From Planctomycetota bacterium (GTDB lineage: Bacteria; Planctomycetota; Planctomycetia; Isosphaerales; Isosphaeraceae), in assembly GCA_021818605.1 (NCBI GenBank), contig JAKAUH010000883.1:1-6624 (forward strand): DNA of 6,624 nt, given 5' to 3'. Position 1 is the stretch's first letter, and the number at the start of each line of letters is the position of its first letter. Of the stretch, positions 1 to 5,447 are shown piece by piece. Below the pieces are notes generated by a model. That model was given only the letters and a program-made list of their open reading frames with translations. It was not told the origin of the DNA and made no database searches. The position numbers and the translations under genes are program-made.

Positions 1-90
1 CGGCAGATGATCGAGATGTTCAGCAAGGTATGGCCTGCCATGCCGGGGCGAGTCGTCAACACGCACGAGGACGCGGACCACGTCTCGTAG
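1..90 (+). CDS. 3' end of an unidentified gene (partial)
   Basis: Frame 1 is open from the first base to a TAG at 88-90 and gives the last 29 residues of a protein whose start lies outside the window. The visible tail has a short segment with alternating hydrophobic residues (MIEMFSKVW) and ends in a polar, acidic, histidine-bearing stretch (THEDADHVS). I do not recognise a family. A GGGGACACCATA-type repeat motif begins at the base after the stop codon, so the gene could border, or belong to, a small mobile element. The tail lacks the strongly basic character I would expect of a transposase C terminus. Being open for 30 codons in GC-rich DNA is weak evidence by itself, so the reading is tentative. 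Confidence 0.4.
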   Translation, partial: RQMIEMFSKVWPAMPGRVVNTHEDADHVS

Positions 91-114
91 TTCCGGGGAC
101 ACCATACCTAATTC
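91..114. repeat. GGGGACACCATA-type dispersed motif
   Basis: Directly after the stop codon at 88-90 the sequence reads TTCCGGGGACACCATACC followed by TAATTC. From memory, a very similar string (GGGGACACCATACTTAATTC) recurs in many unrelated bacterial genomes, often near REP-associated tyrosine transposase (RAYT, IS200-like) genes. That association is recalled, not computed. No transposase gene is visible here, so this would be a solitary or decayed copy, or the edge of an element lying to the left of the window. Confidence 0.35.
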
Positions 115-238
115 TTGACCGGGTCGGGGCAGCGCTGTAGCCTCCTGTCATGGCTCGACTAGCGCGAGTTGTTGCTCCGGGTTTGCCTCACCACGTCACT
201 CAGCGGGGGAACCGCCGCCAGCATTAATGTCTCACTGT

Positions 239-297
239 GGGATCTAAAATCCCTCGCCTTCAGGCGACCACTTCCAGTCCGTGTGGACCGGCTGGTC
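239..297. repeat. Run of short hairpins, REP- or IS605-end-like
   Basis: Four small perfect inverted repeats follow one another almost without gaps. GGGAT/ATCCC spans 239-253. TCGCCT/AGGCGA spans 254-267. GTCC/GGAC spans 277-288. GACC/GGTC spans 286-297 and overlaps the previous one. The block ends in GGTCAAT. A GAATC-like stretch, then a GCCTTCAGGC hairpin, then a terminal TCAA resembles right ends of IS200/IS605-family elements, where the transposase recognises a subterminal hairpin and cleaves next to TCAA. No tnpA or tnpB remnant could be read upstream. It is therefore either a heavily decayed end or an independent REP-like sequence. Confidence 0.4.
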
Positions 298-375
298 AAT
301 GCCCAAGGCTGGGGATCTCCGGGGTTCTCCGAGATGGCTGAGGCATGCAGACCAGCTTTCCGAGTTTTCCCCAAA

Positions 376-424
376 CAGTCGGGCTTTCAGCCGACTGCCG
401 AACCCACCGGCTTCCAGCCGGTGG
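376..424. repeat. Tandem pair of REP-like hairpins
   Basis: Two perfect stem-loops lie 6 nt apart. The first has the 7-bp stem CAGTCGG/CCGACTG (376-382 with 391-397) and the loop GCTTTCAG. The second has the 9-bp stem CCACCGGCT/AGCCGGTGG (404-412 with 416-424) and the 3-nt loop TCC. The apices are alike (CTTTCAG and CTTCCAG), and the same apex motif occurs in the hairpins about 110 bp upstream. GC-rich hairpins of this size occurring in pairs fit the REP/BIME pattern of intergenic repeats mobilised by RAYT-type enzymes. Neither is followed by a T-tract, so an intrinsic terminator is less likely. Copy number in the genome is unknown from this window. Confidence 0.5.
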
Positions 425-586
425 TGGTTCAGTTTTAGTGGCTCTTGATCGATGATGGAACAAGCAAGTGAAACCTTGCCCTGCCCAACGCCGGGTCATC
501 TCCAGGCCAGGACGAAGCTCATCACGATCGGCCCGACGCCACCCGGTCGATTCTCGAGAAAGGCCCGTGTGCGAAAGGAGGAAATC

Positions 587-595
587 TGCTATTCT
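587..595 (+). promoter_or_regulatory. Possible extended -10 promoter element for ppa
   Basis: TGCTATTCT matches the extended -10 pattern TGnTATnnT, with four of six bases of the TATAAT hexamer (590-595). No good -35 box is present 16-18 nt upstream. Transcription would start near 602 and leave a leader of about 50 nt before the pyrophosphatase ATG. This is a weak, pattern-only call. Confidence 0.25.
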
Positions 596-651
596 CTGCC
601 GGGTCGACCTGAAACGTCCCGCGAACCCCGAACTCGGACAACCCAAGAACC

Positions 652-1194
652 ATGATTCATCCCTGGCACGACGTGACGCCCGGCGAGCGTCTACCGAGCG
701 AGTTCAACGCCCTGGTCGAGATCCCGATGGGCTCGAGCATCAAGTACGAGCTGGACAAGAAGACCGGGCTCTTGCGGCTGGACCGGGTCCTGTACTCGGC
801 CGTGTATTACCCGGCGAATTACGGGTTCATCCCGCAGACGTACGCCGAGGACGACGACCCGCTGGACGTCCTGGTGCTATGTCAGGAGCCGCTGGCGCCG
901 CTCACGCTGGTGTCGTCGCGTGTCATCGGCCTGATGACGATGATCGACGGCGGCAAGAAGGACCATAAGGTGCTGGCCGTGGCGGTGGACGACCCCGAGT
1001 TCAACAGCTTCCGCGACGCGACGCAGCTTCCGCCGCACCGGCTGATGATGCTCCGCCGTTTCTTCCAGGATTACAAGCTGCTGGAAGGCAAGTCGGTCGA
1101 GGTCGACGAGATCCAGGCCGCGGAGACCGCGCTGCCGATCATTGAGGAATCGCTCCAGCGGTATAGCCAGATCCGCCGTCGCGGCTTCCATTGA
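652..1194 (+). CDS. ppa: Inorganic pyrophosphatase, family I (soluble)
   Basis: This 180-residue cytoplasmic enzyme hydrolyses pyrophosphate to two phosphates with Mg2+, pulling polymerisation and activation reactions forward. Length and sequence fit bacterial family I pyrophosphatases. The signature DDDPLDV lies at residues 67-73. By alignment from memory with the E. coli enzyme, the active-site residues are all present: E23, K31, E33, R45, Y53, Y57, D67, D69, D72, D99, D104, K106, and the Y141-K142 pair in FFQDYK. The start at 652 is the first in-frame ATG and places the conserved EIP and KYE segments correctly. It has no clear Shine-Dalgarno site (AACCCAAGAACC precedes the ATG). The gene stands alone. 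It is convergent with the small minus-strand gene downstream and well separated from the carotenoid cluster, so its role is general housekeeping. Prenyl diphosphate metabolism releases pyrophosphate, but a specific link to the carotenoid genes is not shown. Confidence 0.96.
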   Translation: MIHPWHDVTPGERLPSEFNALVEIPMGSSIKYELDKKTGLLRLDRVLYSAVYYPANYGFIPQTYAEDDDPLDVLVLCQEPLAPLTLVSSRVIGLMTMIDGGKKDHKVLAVAVDDPEFNSFRDATQLPPHRLMMLRRFFQDYKLLEGKSVEVDEIQAAETALPIIEESLQRYSQIRRRGFH

Positions 1195-1205
1195 GCGGGC
1201 CCGGC

Positions 1206-1240
1206 GGCGGGCGATCCTGATCGGATTGGAATCGCCCGCT
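1206..1240. terminator. Stem-loop between convergent genes, possible bidirectional terminator
   Basis: GCGGGCGAT (1207-1215) and ATCGCCCGC (1231-1239) form a perfect 9-bp stem with a 15-nt loop, 12 nt after the pyrophosphatase stop codon. The end of the convergent minus-strand gene lies 34 nt beyond the stem. The position suits a terminator serving both genes. There is no T-tract on either side, so intrinsic termination would be inefficient. An alternative inner hairpin, ATCC/GGAT (1214-1217 with 1223-1226), is possible. Confidence 0.4.
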
Positions 1241-1273
1241 GGCTCCGGTCCTGGCCCGCATCCATTTCGTGGG

Positions 1274-1492
1274 TCAGCGGCTTCCGGCCATCGCCATTCC
1301 GGCGGCGGCCGGGTCTGAGACCGGTGTCACATCATCCTCCAGCCGGAAACAGCGCCAGCCGTTGGCCTGTTCGATCAAAAGGATGACGGGCTGCTTCCGT
1401 TCGGAGATCCGCTGGATCACCGTACCTCGCCCCTCGTGCCCGGTGTTCGTCGTGAAGATCACGGTCTCGCCGACGGGGATTGTGGGAGTCAT
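1274..1492 (-). CDS. Small uncharacterised protein, 72 residues, SH3-like beta-barrel pattern
   Basis: I do not recognise the family. The open frame extends further upstream, but the ATG at 1492 is the likely start because GGAGGG lies at 1506-1501, 8 nt before it. The residues upstream of this methionine look like translated noncoding DNA. The predicted protein opens MTPTIPVGETVIFTT and alternates short hydrophobic strands with charged turns (VGETVIF, GRGTVIQRI, QPVILLIEQ, GWRCFRLEDDV). This pattern is compatible with a small KOW/SH3-type beta-barrel. Such folds often bind nucleic acid or protein, but no function can be assigned here. The last dozen residues are alanine- and methionine-rich and probably disordered. 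There is no signal peptide or membrane segment. The gene is convergent with ppa and divergent from the carotenoid cluster, so neighbours give no functional clue. The coding case rests on the ribosome binding site and the protein-like composition. Confidence 0.6.
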   Translation of the reverse strand: MTPTIPVGETVIFTTNTGHEGRGTVIQRISERKQPVILLIEQANGWRCFRLEDDVTPVSDPAAAGMAMAGSR

Positions 1493-1500
1493 GTCTGCGT

Positions 1501-1506
1501 CCCTCC
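1501..1506 (-). promoter_or_regulatory. Ribosome binding site that fixes the small-gene start
   Basis: On the minus strand this reads GGAGGG, 8 nt before the ATG at 1492-1490. It is the only good Shine-Dalgarno match in the open frame. It favours the 72-residue reading over a 130-residue one starting near 1666. Confidence 0.6.
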
Positions 1507-1550
1507 ATGGAGCTAGAAGAGAAGGACCTGGAATCCGTGAGCCATGGGGA

Positions 1551-1580
1551 AACCTATCCGAATTCACGGAAATTGTCATT
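1551..1580 (-). promoter_or_regulatory. Weak candidate promoter for the small minus-strand gene
   Basis: On the minus strand, ATGACA (1580-1575, five of six bases of TTGACA) is followed after 17 nt by TAGGTT (1556-1551, three of six bases of TATAAT). A transcript would have a leader of about 50 nt. The -10 match is poor, so this is tentative. Confidence 0.2.
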
Positions 1581-1831
1581 GCCAAAATCGCGCTGGACGG
1601 TGGTAGGGGCGGGAACGGGATGCCGGACCTGCTTCCGCCTGGTTGACGGTGAGGTCTCCTGACCACGTTCCGGGCCCGGACTGTCGGGCGTGAATCTCTT
1701 GACGCCGGCAGAGGACGGACCCGGTAGCGGAGGGCCGGTGAATCGCGGGAGACCTGCGGTCGGGGCTTCCAGCGGGGTCGGAGATCCGCGCCGAACGGGC
1801 CGGGCCGGTTCGCAACCTTGACCCCGCGCGC

Positions 1832-1859
1832 TTGACGCTGTCGGAGCCGTGTCTACAAC
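1832..1859 (+). promoter_or_regulatory. Candidate sigma70-type promoter for the carotenoid cluster
   Basis: TTGACG (1832-1837, five of six bases of the -35 consensus) and TACAAC (1854-1859, four of six of the -10 consensus) are separated by 16 nt. Transcription would begin near 1866 and leave a 5' leader of roughly 205 nt before the ATG at 2072. The match is fair, but GC-rich DNA gives TTGAC-type hits by chance. Confidence 0.3.
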
Positions 1860-2060
1860 GACGATCGACGGGCGGCCGGACATTCGTACTGGCATGTCCG
1901 GGCTCACAAATCATTCCCCGGTCGTTGGGACGGCGCGAGGCTTGTGGATCGAGTCGAGCGACGTGTCAACCGGGGCGGTTCGACAATCCAGGCTGAGGCC
2001 AAGATGCGAGGCCGGTGTGTCGCGCCCAGTCGGTGGGGGTGCGCGCCGTGGGTCCCGCGC

Positions 2061-2064
2061 GGAG
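2061..2064 (+). promoter_or_regulatory. Ribosome binding site that fixes the first desaturase start
   Basis: GGAG lies 7 nt before the ATG at 2072. The open frame continues upstream to another ATG at 2015, but that one has no comparable site. Starting at 2072 puts the FAD-binding glycine motif at residues 11-16, as is usual for the family. Confidence 0.6.
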
Positions 2065-2071
2065 ATCGTTC

Positions 2072-3640
2072 ATGTCCGCGACGAAACAGGTGGTGATCAT
2101 CGGTGCGGGTCCGGGCGGGCTGGCCGGGGCGATGCTGCTGGCCGCCGCCGGCTATCGGGTCAAGGTCCTCGAGCGGAGGGACCGCGCGGGGGGGCGGACC
2201 TCGGCCATCGAGGCCGACGGCTTCCGGTTTGACCTGGGGCCGACCTTTTTTCTGTATCCCCGCGTGCTCGAGGCGATCTACCGCGCGGCGGGACGCGAGC
2301 TGCGCGGCGAGGTCGACCTGGTGCGGCTGGATCCTCAGTATCACCTGATGTTCGGTGCCGGCGGCGAGTTGAAGGCGACTGGGGATGTCGCGCGGATGCA
2401 GCAGGCGATCGCCGCGCTGTCGCCCCACGACGCCGCGCAGTTCCCCCGGTTCCTGGCCGAGAATCGGGTCAAGATGGACCAGTTCCGGCCGATCCTCGAA
2501 TCGCCGTTCCTCGGCTGGAAGAGCCTGATCTCGCCCCACCTGGCGCGAATCCTGCCGAACCTCCGGCCGTTCCATTCGCTCGACGACGAGCTCCGGCGCT
2601 ACTTTGACGATCCGAGGGTGCGGCTGGCGATGACGTTCCAGTCGAAGTATCTGGGGATGTCGCCGTTCCAGTGCCCCAGCCTGTTCTCGATCCTGTCGTT
2701 CATCGAATACGAGTATGGCGTGTTCCACCCGATCGGCGGGTGCGCGGCGGTCACCGAATCCATGGCCGGCATCGCCCGCGAGCTGGGGGTCGAGATCCGG
2801 CTGGATGACGAGGTGGAGGCGATCGAGTTTCGCGGCCGGCGCGCCGTCGGCGTGCGGGCGCGGTCGGGCTATCACCCGCGCGACGCGCTGGTCATCAACG
2901 CCGACTTCGCCCGAGCGATGACGCGGCTGGTGCCGGATCATCTGCGACGGCGATGGACGGATCGCAAGATCGCCCGCAAGCGGTTCTCGTGCTCGACGTT
3001 CATGCTGTATCTGGGTATTGAGGGGCGTTGCGACGACCTGGCGCACCACACGATCTACCTGGCTGGGGACTACCTGCGGAACCTCGACGAGATCGAGAAC
3101 CGGCACGTTCTGTCGGCAGACCCGTCGTTCTACGTCCAGAACGCCTGCGCGACCGATCCGGGCCTCGCCCCGCGGGGGTGCAGCACGCTGTATGTCCTGC
3201 TGCCGGTGACGCACCAGCATCCGAATGTCGACTGGGCGAGCGAGGCGCCCCGCTTCCGCCGGCTGGCGCTCCAGCAGCTTGGCAAGCTGGGGATCGAGAA
3301 TGTCGAGCGGCGGATTCGCTTCGAGCACATGATCACGCCGGCCGACTGGGATCATCAGTACCAGCTCCACCTGGGCGCGACGTTCAACCTGGCTCATACG
3401 CTACGGCAGATGCTGCATCTCCGCCCTCGGAACCGGTTCGAGGACCTCGAGTCGGTGTACCTGGTCGGCGGCGGAACGCATCCGGGCAGCGGGCTGCCGG
3501 TGATCTTCGAGTCGGCCCGGATCACCGCGCGGCTGATCGGGCAGGAGCTGGGGATTCCGGTCGCCGTTGACGGGCCTGTGGTCCCGTCGCGGGAGCTGGT
3601 TCGCGACATCCTGGTGCCGGAGCTGGTCGAGGTGGCGTAA
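2072..3640 (+). CDS. CrtI/CrtN-family carotenoid desaturase (FAD-dependent), first paralogue
   Basis: This 522-residue FAD-dependent oxidoreductase belongs to the bacterial phytoene/squalene desaturase superfamily. It would introduce double bonds into, or oxidise the ends of, a linear polyene at the membrane surface. The N terminus has the dinucleotide-binding fold: VVIIGAGPGG (residues 7-16), acidic E34 at the end of the second strand, AGGRTS (39-44), and FDLGPT (53-58). The middle carries YLGMSPFQCPS (193-203) and the HPIGG turn (219-223). The C terminus has the desaturase signature YLVGGGTHPGSGLPVIFES (463-481), which closes the FAD site. Length (about 500 residues) is normal. It is the first gene of the plus-strand cluster. 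A second, distinct paralogue follows after 214 nt. Planctomycetes are known to make C30 carotenoids from squalene, so a squalene/dehydrosqualene desaturase (CrtN) or an oxidising CrtP role is likely. C40 phytoene desaturase cannot be excluded from sequence alone. Confidence 0.9.
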   Translation: MSATKQVVIIGAGPGGLAGAMLLAAAGYRVKVLERRDRAGGRTSAIEADGFRFDLGPTFFLYPRVLEAIYRAAGRELRGEVDLVRLDPQYHLMFGAGGELKATGDVARMQQAIAALSPHDAAQFPRFLAENRVKMDQFRPILESPFLGWKSLISPHLARILPNLRPFHSLDDELRRYFDDPRVRLAMTFQSKYLGMSPFQCPSLFSILSFIEYEYGVFHPIGGCAAVTESMAGIARELGVEIRLDDEVEAIEFRGRRAVGVRARSGYHPRDALVINADFARAMTRLVPDHLRRRWTDRKIARKRFSCSTFMLYLGIEGRCDDLAHHTIYLAGDYLRNLDEIENRHVLSADPSFYVQNACATDPGLAPRGCSTLYVLLPVTHQHPNVDWASEAPRFRRLALQQLGKLGIENVERRIRFEHMITPADWDHQYQLHLGATFNLAHTLRQMLHLRPRNRFEDLESVYLVGGGTHPGSGLPVIFESARITARLIGQELGIPVAVDGPVVPSRELVRDILVPELVEVA

Positions 3641-3854
3641 ATGACGAGACGCGATAAGACGCTTGAGTTTTCGGATTTAACCACGAAAAACACGAAATTA
3701 CACGAAAAAGGACTGACATCCGAGTTCGGATCGTGGTCATTGCGCCGCTTCTCCTTTTCGTGTTTTTTTGTGTTTTTCGTGGTTCCGCTCTTGAGTTCTT
3801 CTATTCTTCATGAGGCGGTCCCCACTCTGGTAGGGCCTGGAAGTGAGGTAAGCG
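3641..3854. other. Spacer between the two desaturase genes
   Basis: The 214-nt gap breaks an otherwise tightly packed cluster and is much richer in A+T than its surroundings. Half of it is the inverted repeat at 3679-3784. An ATG sits one base after the upstream stop codon (3641), and its frame stays open across the repeat. The product would be a translation of the repeat arms (TTKNTK, FFVFFVV), so I do not call it a gene. A Shine-Dalgarno-like GAGGT for the next gene is at 3845-3849. Confidence 0.6.
3679..3784. repeat. 106-nt AT-rich inverted repeat, MITE- or REP-like element
   Basis: The left arm (3679-3712) begins AACCACGAAAAACACG and ends CACGAAAAAGGA. The right arm (3752-3784) is its reverse complement apart from three mismatched positions and one single-base gap. 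The arms flank a 39-nt centre that itself contains the small hairpin ATCCGA/TCGGAT (3718-3731). Transcribed RNA would fold into a stem of more than 30 bp. CCACGAAAAACACGAAA-type sequences recur between genes in Planctomycetes and Verrucomicrobia (recalled, not searched), usually annotated as spurious lysine/histidine- or phenylalanine-rich proteins. I infer a non-autonomous repeat inserted within the carotenoid cluster. It may affect readthrough or mRNA processing. The right arm is T-rich, but the structure is not a classic terminator. Confidence 0.75.
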
Positions 3855-5447
3855 ATGCACGAGGTTAAGGCGGGGCCGGTTGCGGTGGTCGGGGGCGGGC
3901 TGGGTGGACTGGCCGCGGCCTGCACGCTGGCGGCGCGGGGGTACGAGGTCACGGTTTTCGAGAAGAACGACTGGCTGGGCGGCAAGGCGGCGCGACTGGA
4001 GGTCGACGGCTACCGGTTCGACATGGGACCGACGATCCTGCTGATGCCGTCGGTGCTGAAGCGGATCTTCACCGAGGCCGGGCGCGATCTGGCCGATGAG
4101 CTGACACTGGTCCCGCTCGGGACCCACTGGCGGTCGTTCTTCGAGGACGGCTCGACGCTCGACCTGATCGGCGATCGGGCGGCCATGCTGCGCGCGCTGG
4201 AATCGTTCGCGGGCCGGTCGGTTGCGGGCGGATACAACCGGTTCCTCGATCTCTCGGCGCGGCTCGACGAGATCTCGCAGCGTTATTTCTTCTGGAGGTC
4301 GGTCGGCTCGCTGCGCGACATGTTCGACCCGACGACCGCGTTCAGCCCGTCGACGCTCGGCGATGTGATCGCGATGCGGCCGTGGAGCACGGTGGGCGCG
4401 ACGATCCGGTCGTTCGTCGCGGATCGCCGCGTCGCGCAGATGCTCGACCACTTCACGCAGTATCTCGGATCGGCGCCCGACCTGTCGCCGGCCGTGCTGT
4501 GCGGGATCGCGCACATGCAGACGAACGAGGGAGTCTGGTACCCGCGCGGCGGGACGCGGGCGGTGGCTGAGGCCCTGATCCGACTGGGCGGCGAGCTGGG
4601 CGTCGAGTTTCGGACGGGTGTCGACGTGAAGGACATCGCCCTGGACAGCGCCGGCCGGGTTTCCGGGGTCGTGTTGGATGACGGCGGCCTGTTCCCGGCG
4701 GCGGCCGTCGTGTCTAACGGCGACTCGGTGCGGACGCATCGCGAGCTGCTGGCGGGTCGCGTGGAGGCGCGGCGGTTCGAGCGCCGGCGTCGGTACGAGG
4801 CGGCGTGCTCGGGGGTTGTCCTGTACCTGGGGCTCGACCGGCGGTATGAGCACCTCGAGCACCACAACTTCGTCTTCTCGCGCGATCCGCACGAGGAGTT
4901 CGACGCGATCTACCGTCGCGGCGAGCCGGCGCCTGATCCGACGTGCTACATCTGTGCCCCGGCGCGGAACGATCCCGACGTCGCGCCGGCCGGCGGCGAG
5001 GCGCTCTATGTGCTGGTGCACACGCCGTATCTGCGCTCGGGGCACGACTGGGGGGCGATGTATCCGCGATATCGAAGGACGATCGTCGAGAAGCTTGCAC
5101 GGACGGCCGGGTTGACCGATCTCGAGGATCGGATTCGCGTCGAGCGATGGCTGACTCCTCGGGATATTCACGAGCGCTATCGGGTTCTCGACGGCGCGAT
5201 CTACGGGCTGGCGAGCCATGGCCGGTTGACCGGCGCGATGAAGCCGGCGAACCGCAGTCCGGACGTTCCCGGCCTCTACCTGGCCGGCGGCTCAGCGCAC
5301 CCGGGACCGGGGATGCCGATGGTGATGATGTCGGGCTGGATCGCGGGCGACGCGCTCGACCGCGACGCCGTTGTTTGCCCACCGCGACGATCACGGATCA
5401 CGACGGATGCTGCCGAGGCCGTTCATGCCGAATTCGCCGGGTCGTGA
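3855..5447 (+). CDS. CrtI/CrtN/CrtP-family carotenoid desaturase or oxidase, second paralogue
   Basis: This 530-residue FAD-dependent oxidoreductase is of the same superfamily as the preceding gene but clearly divergent. The dinucleotide-binding fold is VAVVGGGLGG (residues 9-18) with E36 at the end of the second strand, LGGKAA (41-46) and FDMGPT (55-60). The central motifs are QYLGSAPDLSPA (202-213) and GVWYPRGG (226-233), the latter close to the family GVWYP.GG pattern. The C-terminal FAD-closing signature is YLAGGSAHPGPGMPM (475-489). The tail after about residue 505 is extra and polar. The start is fixed by GAGGT at 3845-3849, 5 nt before the ATG. The 3' end overlaps the acyltransferase start by 23 nt, so the two are probably co-translated. 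In staphyloxanthin-type pathways one paralogue (CrtN) desaturates the C30 chain and the other (CrtP) oxidises its end. The split of roles between these two genes cannot be decided from motifs. Confidence 0.9.
   Translation: MHEVKAGPVAVVGGGLGGLAAACTLAARGYEVTVFEKNDWLGGKAARLEVDGYRFDMGPTILLMPSVLKRIFTEAGRDLADELTLVPLGTHWRSFFEDGSTLDLIGDRAAMLRALESFAGRSVAGGYNRFLDLSARLDEISQRYFFWRSVGSLRDMFDPTTAFSPSTLGDVIAMRPWSTVGATIRSFVADRRVAQMLDHFTQYLGSAPDLSPAVLCGIAHMQTNEGVWYPRGGTRAVAEALIRLGGELGVEFRTGVDVKDIALDSAGRVSGVVLDDGGLFPAAAVVSNGDSVRTHRELLAGRVEARRFERRRRYEAACSGVVLYLGLDRRYEHLEHHNFVFSRDPHEEFDAIYRRGEPAPDPTCYICAPARNDPDVAPAGGEALYVLVHTPYLRSGHDWGAMYPRYRRTIVEKLARTAGLTDLEDRIRVERWLTPRDIHERYRVLDGAIYGLASHGRLTGAMKPANRSPDVPGLYLAGGSAHPGPGMPMVMMSGWIAGDALDRDAVVCPPRRSRITTDAAEAVHAEFAGS
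5415..5418 (+). promoter_or_regulatory. Ribosome binding site that fixes the acyltransferase start
   Basis: GAGG lies 6 nt before the ATG at 5425, inside the end of the upstream desaturase gene. Two earlier in-frame ATGs (5371 and 5407) lack a comparable site and would lengthen the overlap, so 5425 is preferred. Confidence 0.5.

Larger units (their letters stand above)
91..651. other. Gene-poor region with repeat debris upstream of ppa
   Basis: I see no convincing gene across these 561 bases. The short open frames on both strands have low-complexity, frame-shadow-like translations and no usable ribosome binding site. The region instead holds the GGGGACACCATA motif (91-114), a run of small hairpins (239-297), a second hairpin pair (376-424) and a possible extended -10 promoter element (587-595) for the pyrophosphatase gene. 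A purine-rich AAAGGAGG at 574-581 resembles a strong Shine-Dalgarno sequence, but no ATG, GTG or TTG follows at a suitable distance, so it is probably coincidental. Confidence 0.6.
1493..2071. other. Divergent intergenic region with candidate promoters
   Basis: These 579 bases separate the minus-strand small gene from the carotenoid cluster. The open frames inside them have arginine/proline-rich, shadow-like translations and no ribosome binding sites, so I call no gene. Visible items are a possible minus-strand promoter (1551-1580), the 12-bp perfect palindrome TCCGGGCCCGGA (1669-1680), a small GGCGT/ACGCC hairpin (1687-1706), and a candidate plus-strand promoter (1832-1859) about 210 nt before the first carotenoid gene. 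I see no operator or riboswitch that I can name. Confidence 0.55.

Noticed and set aside
239..424. CRISPR array
   Set aside because: The repeated units are hairpins with different stems and irregular spacing. There is no constant repeat of 25-40 nt with unique spacers and there are no cas genes.
574..581. AAAGGAGG, a near-perfect Shine-Dalgarno sequence
   Set aside because: No ATG, GTG or TTG follows within 4-12 nt, and the pyrophosphatase start is about 70 nt away.
1269..1646. A 125-codon plus-strand frame opposite the small minus-strand gene
   Set aside because: It lacks a ribosome binding site and has a shadow-like composition. The minus-strand reading has both a site and a protein-like pattern.
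1766..1772. Another CTTCCAG, inside GGCTTCCAGC
   Set aside because: It has only a 3-bp stem, too weak to add to the hairpin cluster at 239-424.
1904..3397. A 497-codon open frame on the minus strand
   Set aside because: It lies antisense to the first desaturase. The translation is rich in R, H, Q, P and E in the way expected from the antisense of GC-biased codons, with no recognisable domain.
3752..3784. Intrinsic terminator after the first desaturase
   Set aside because: The T-rich sequence is the right arm of the stem itself and is followed by CCGCTC, not by a U-tract after a GC-rich stem.
3641..3868. A 75-codon frame starting one base after the first desaturase stop
   Set aside because: Most of the product is a translation of the inverted-repeat arms, and there is no good ribosome binding site, so it is an artefact of the repeat.
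3801..5219. A 472-codon open frame on the minus strand
   Set aside because: It is antisense to the second desaturase and has the same shadow composition. The plus-strand gene has clear FAD and desaturase motifs.
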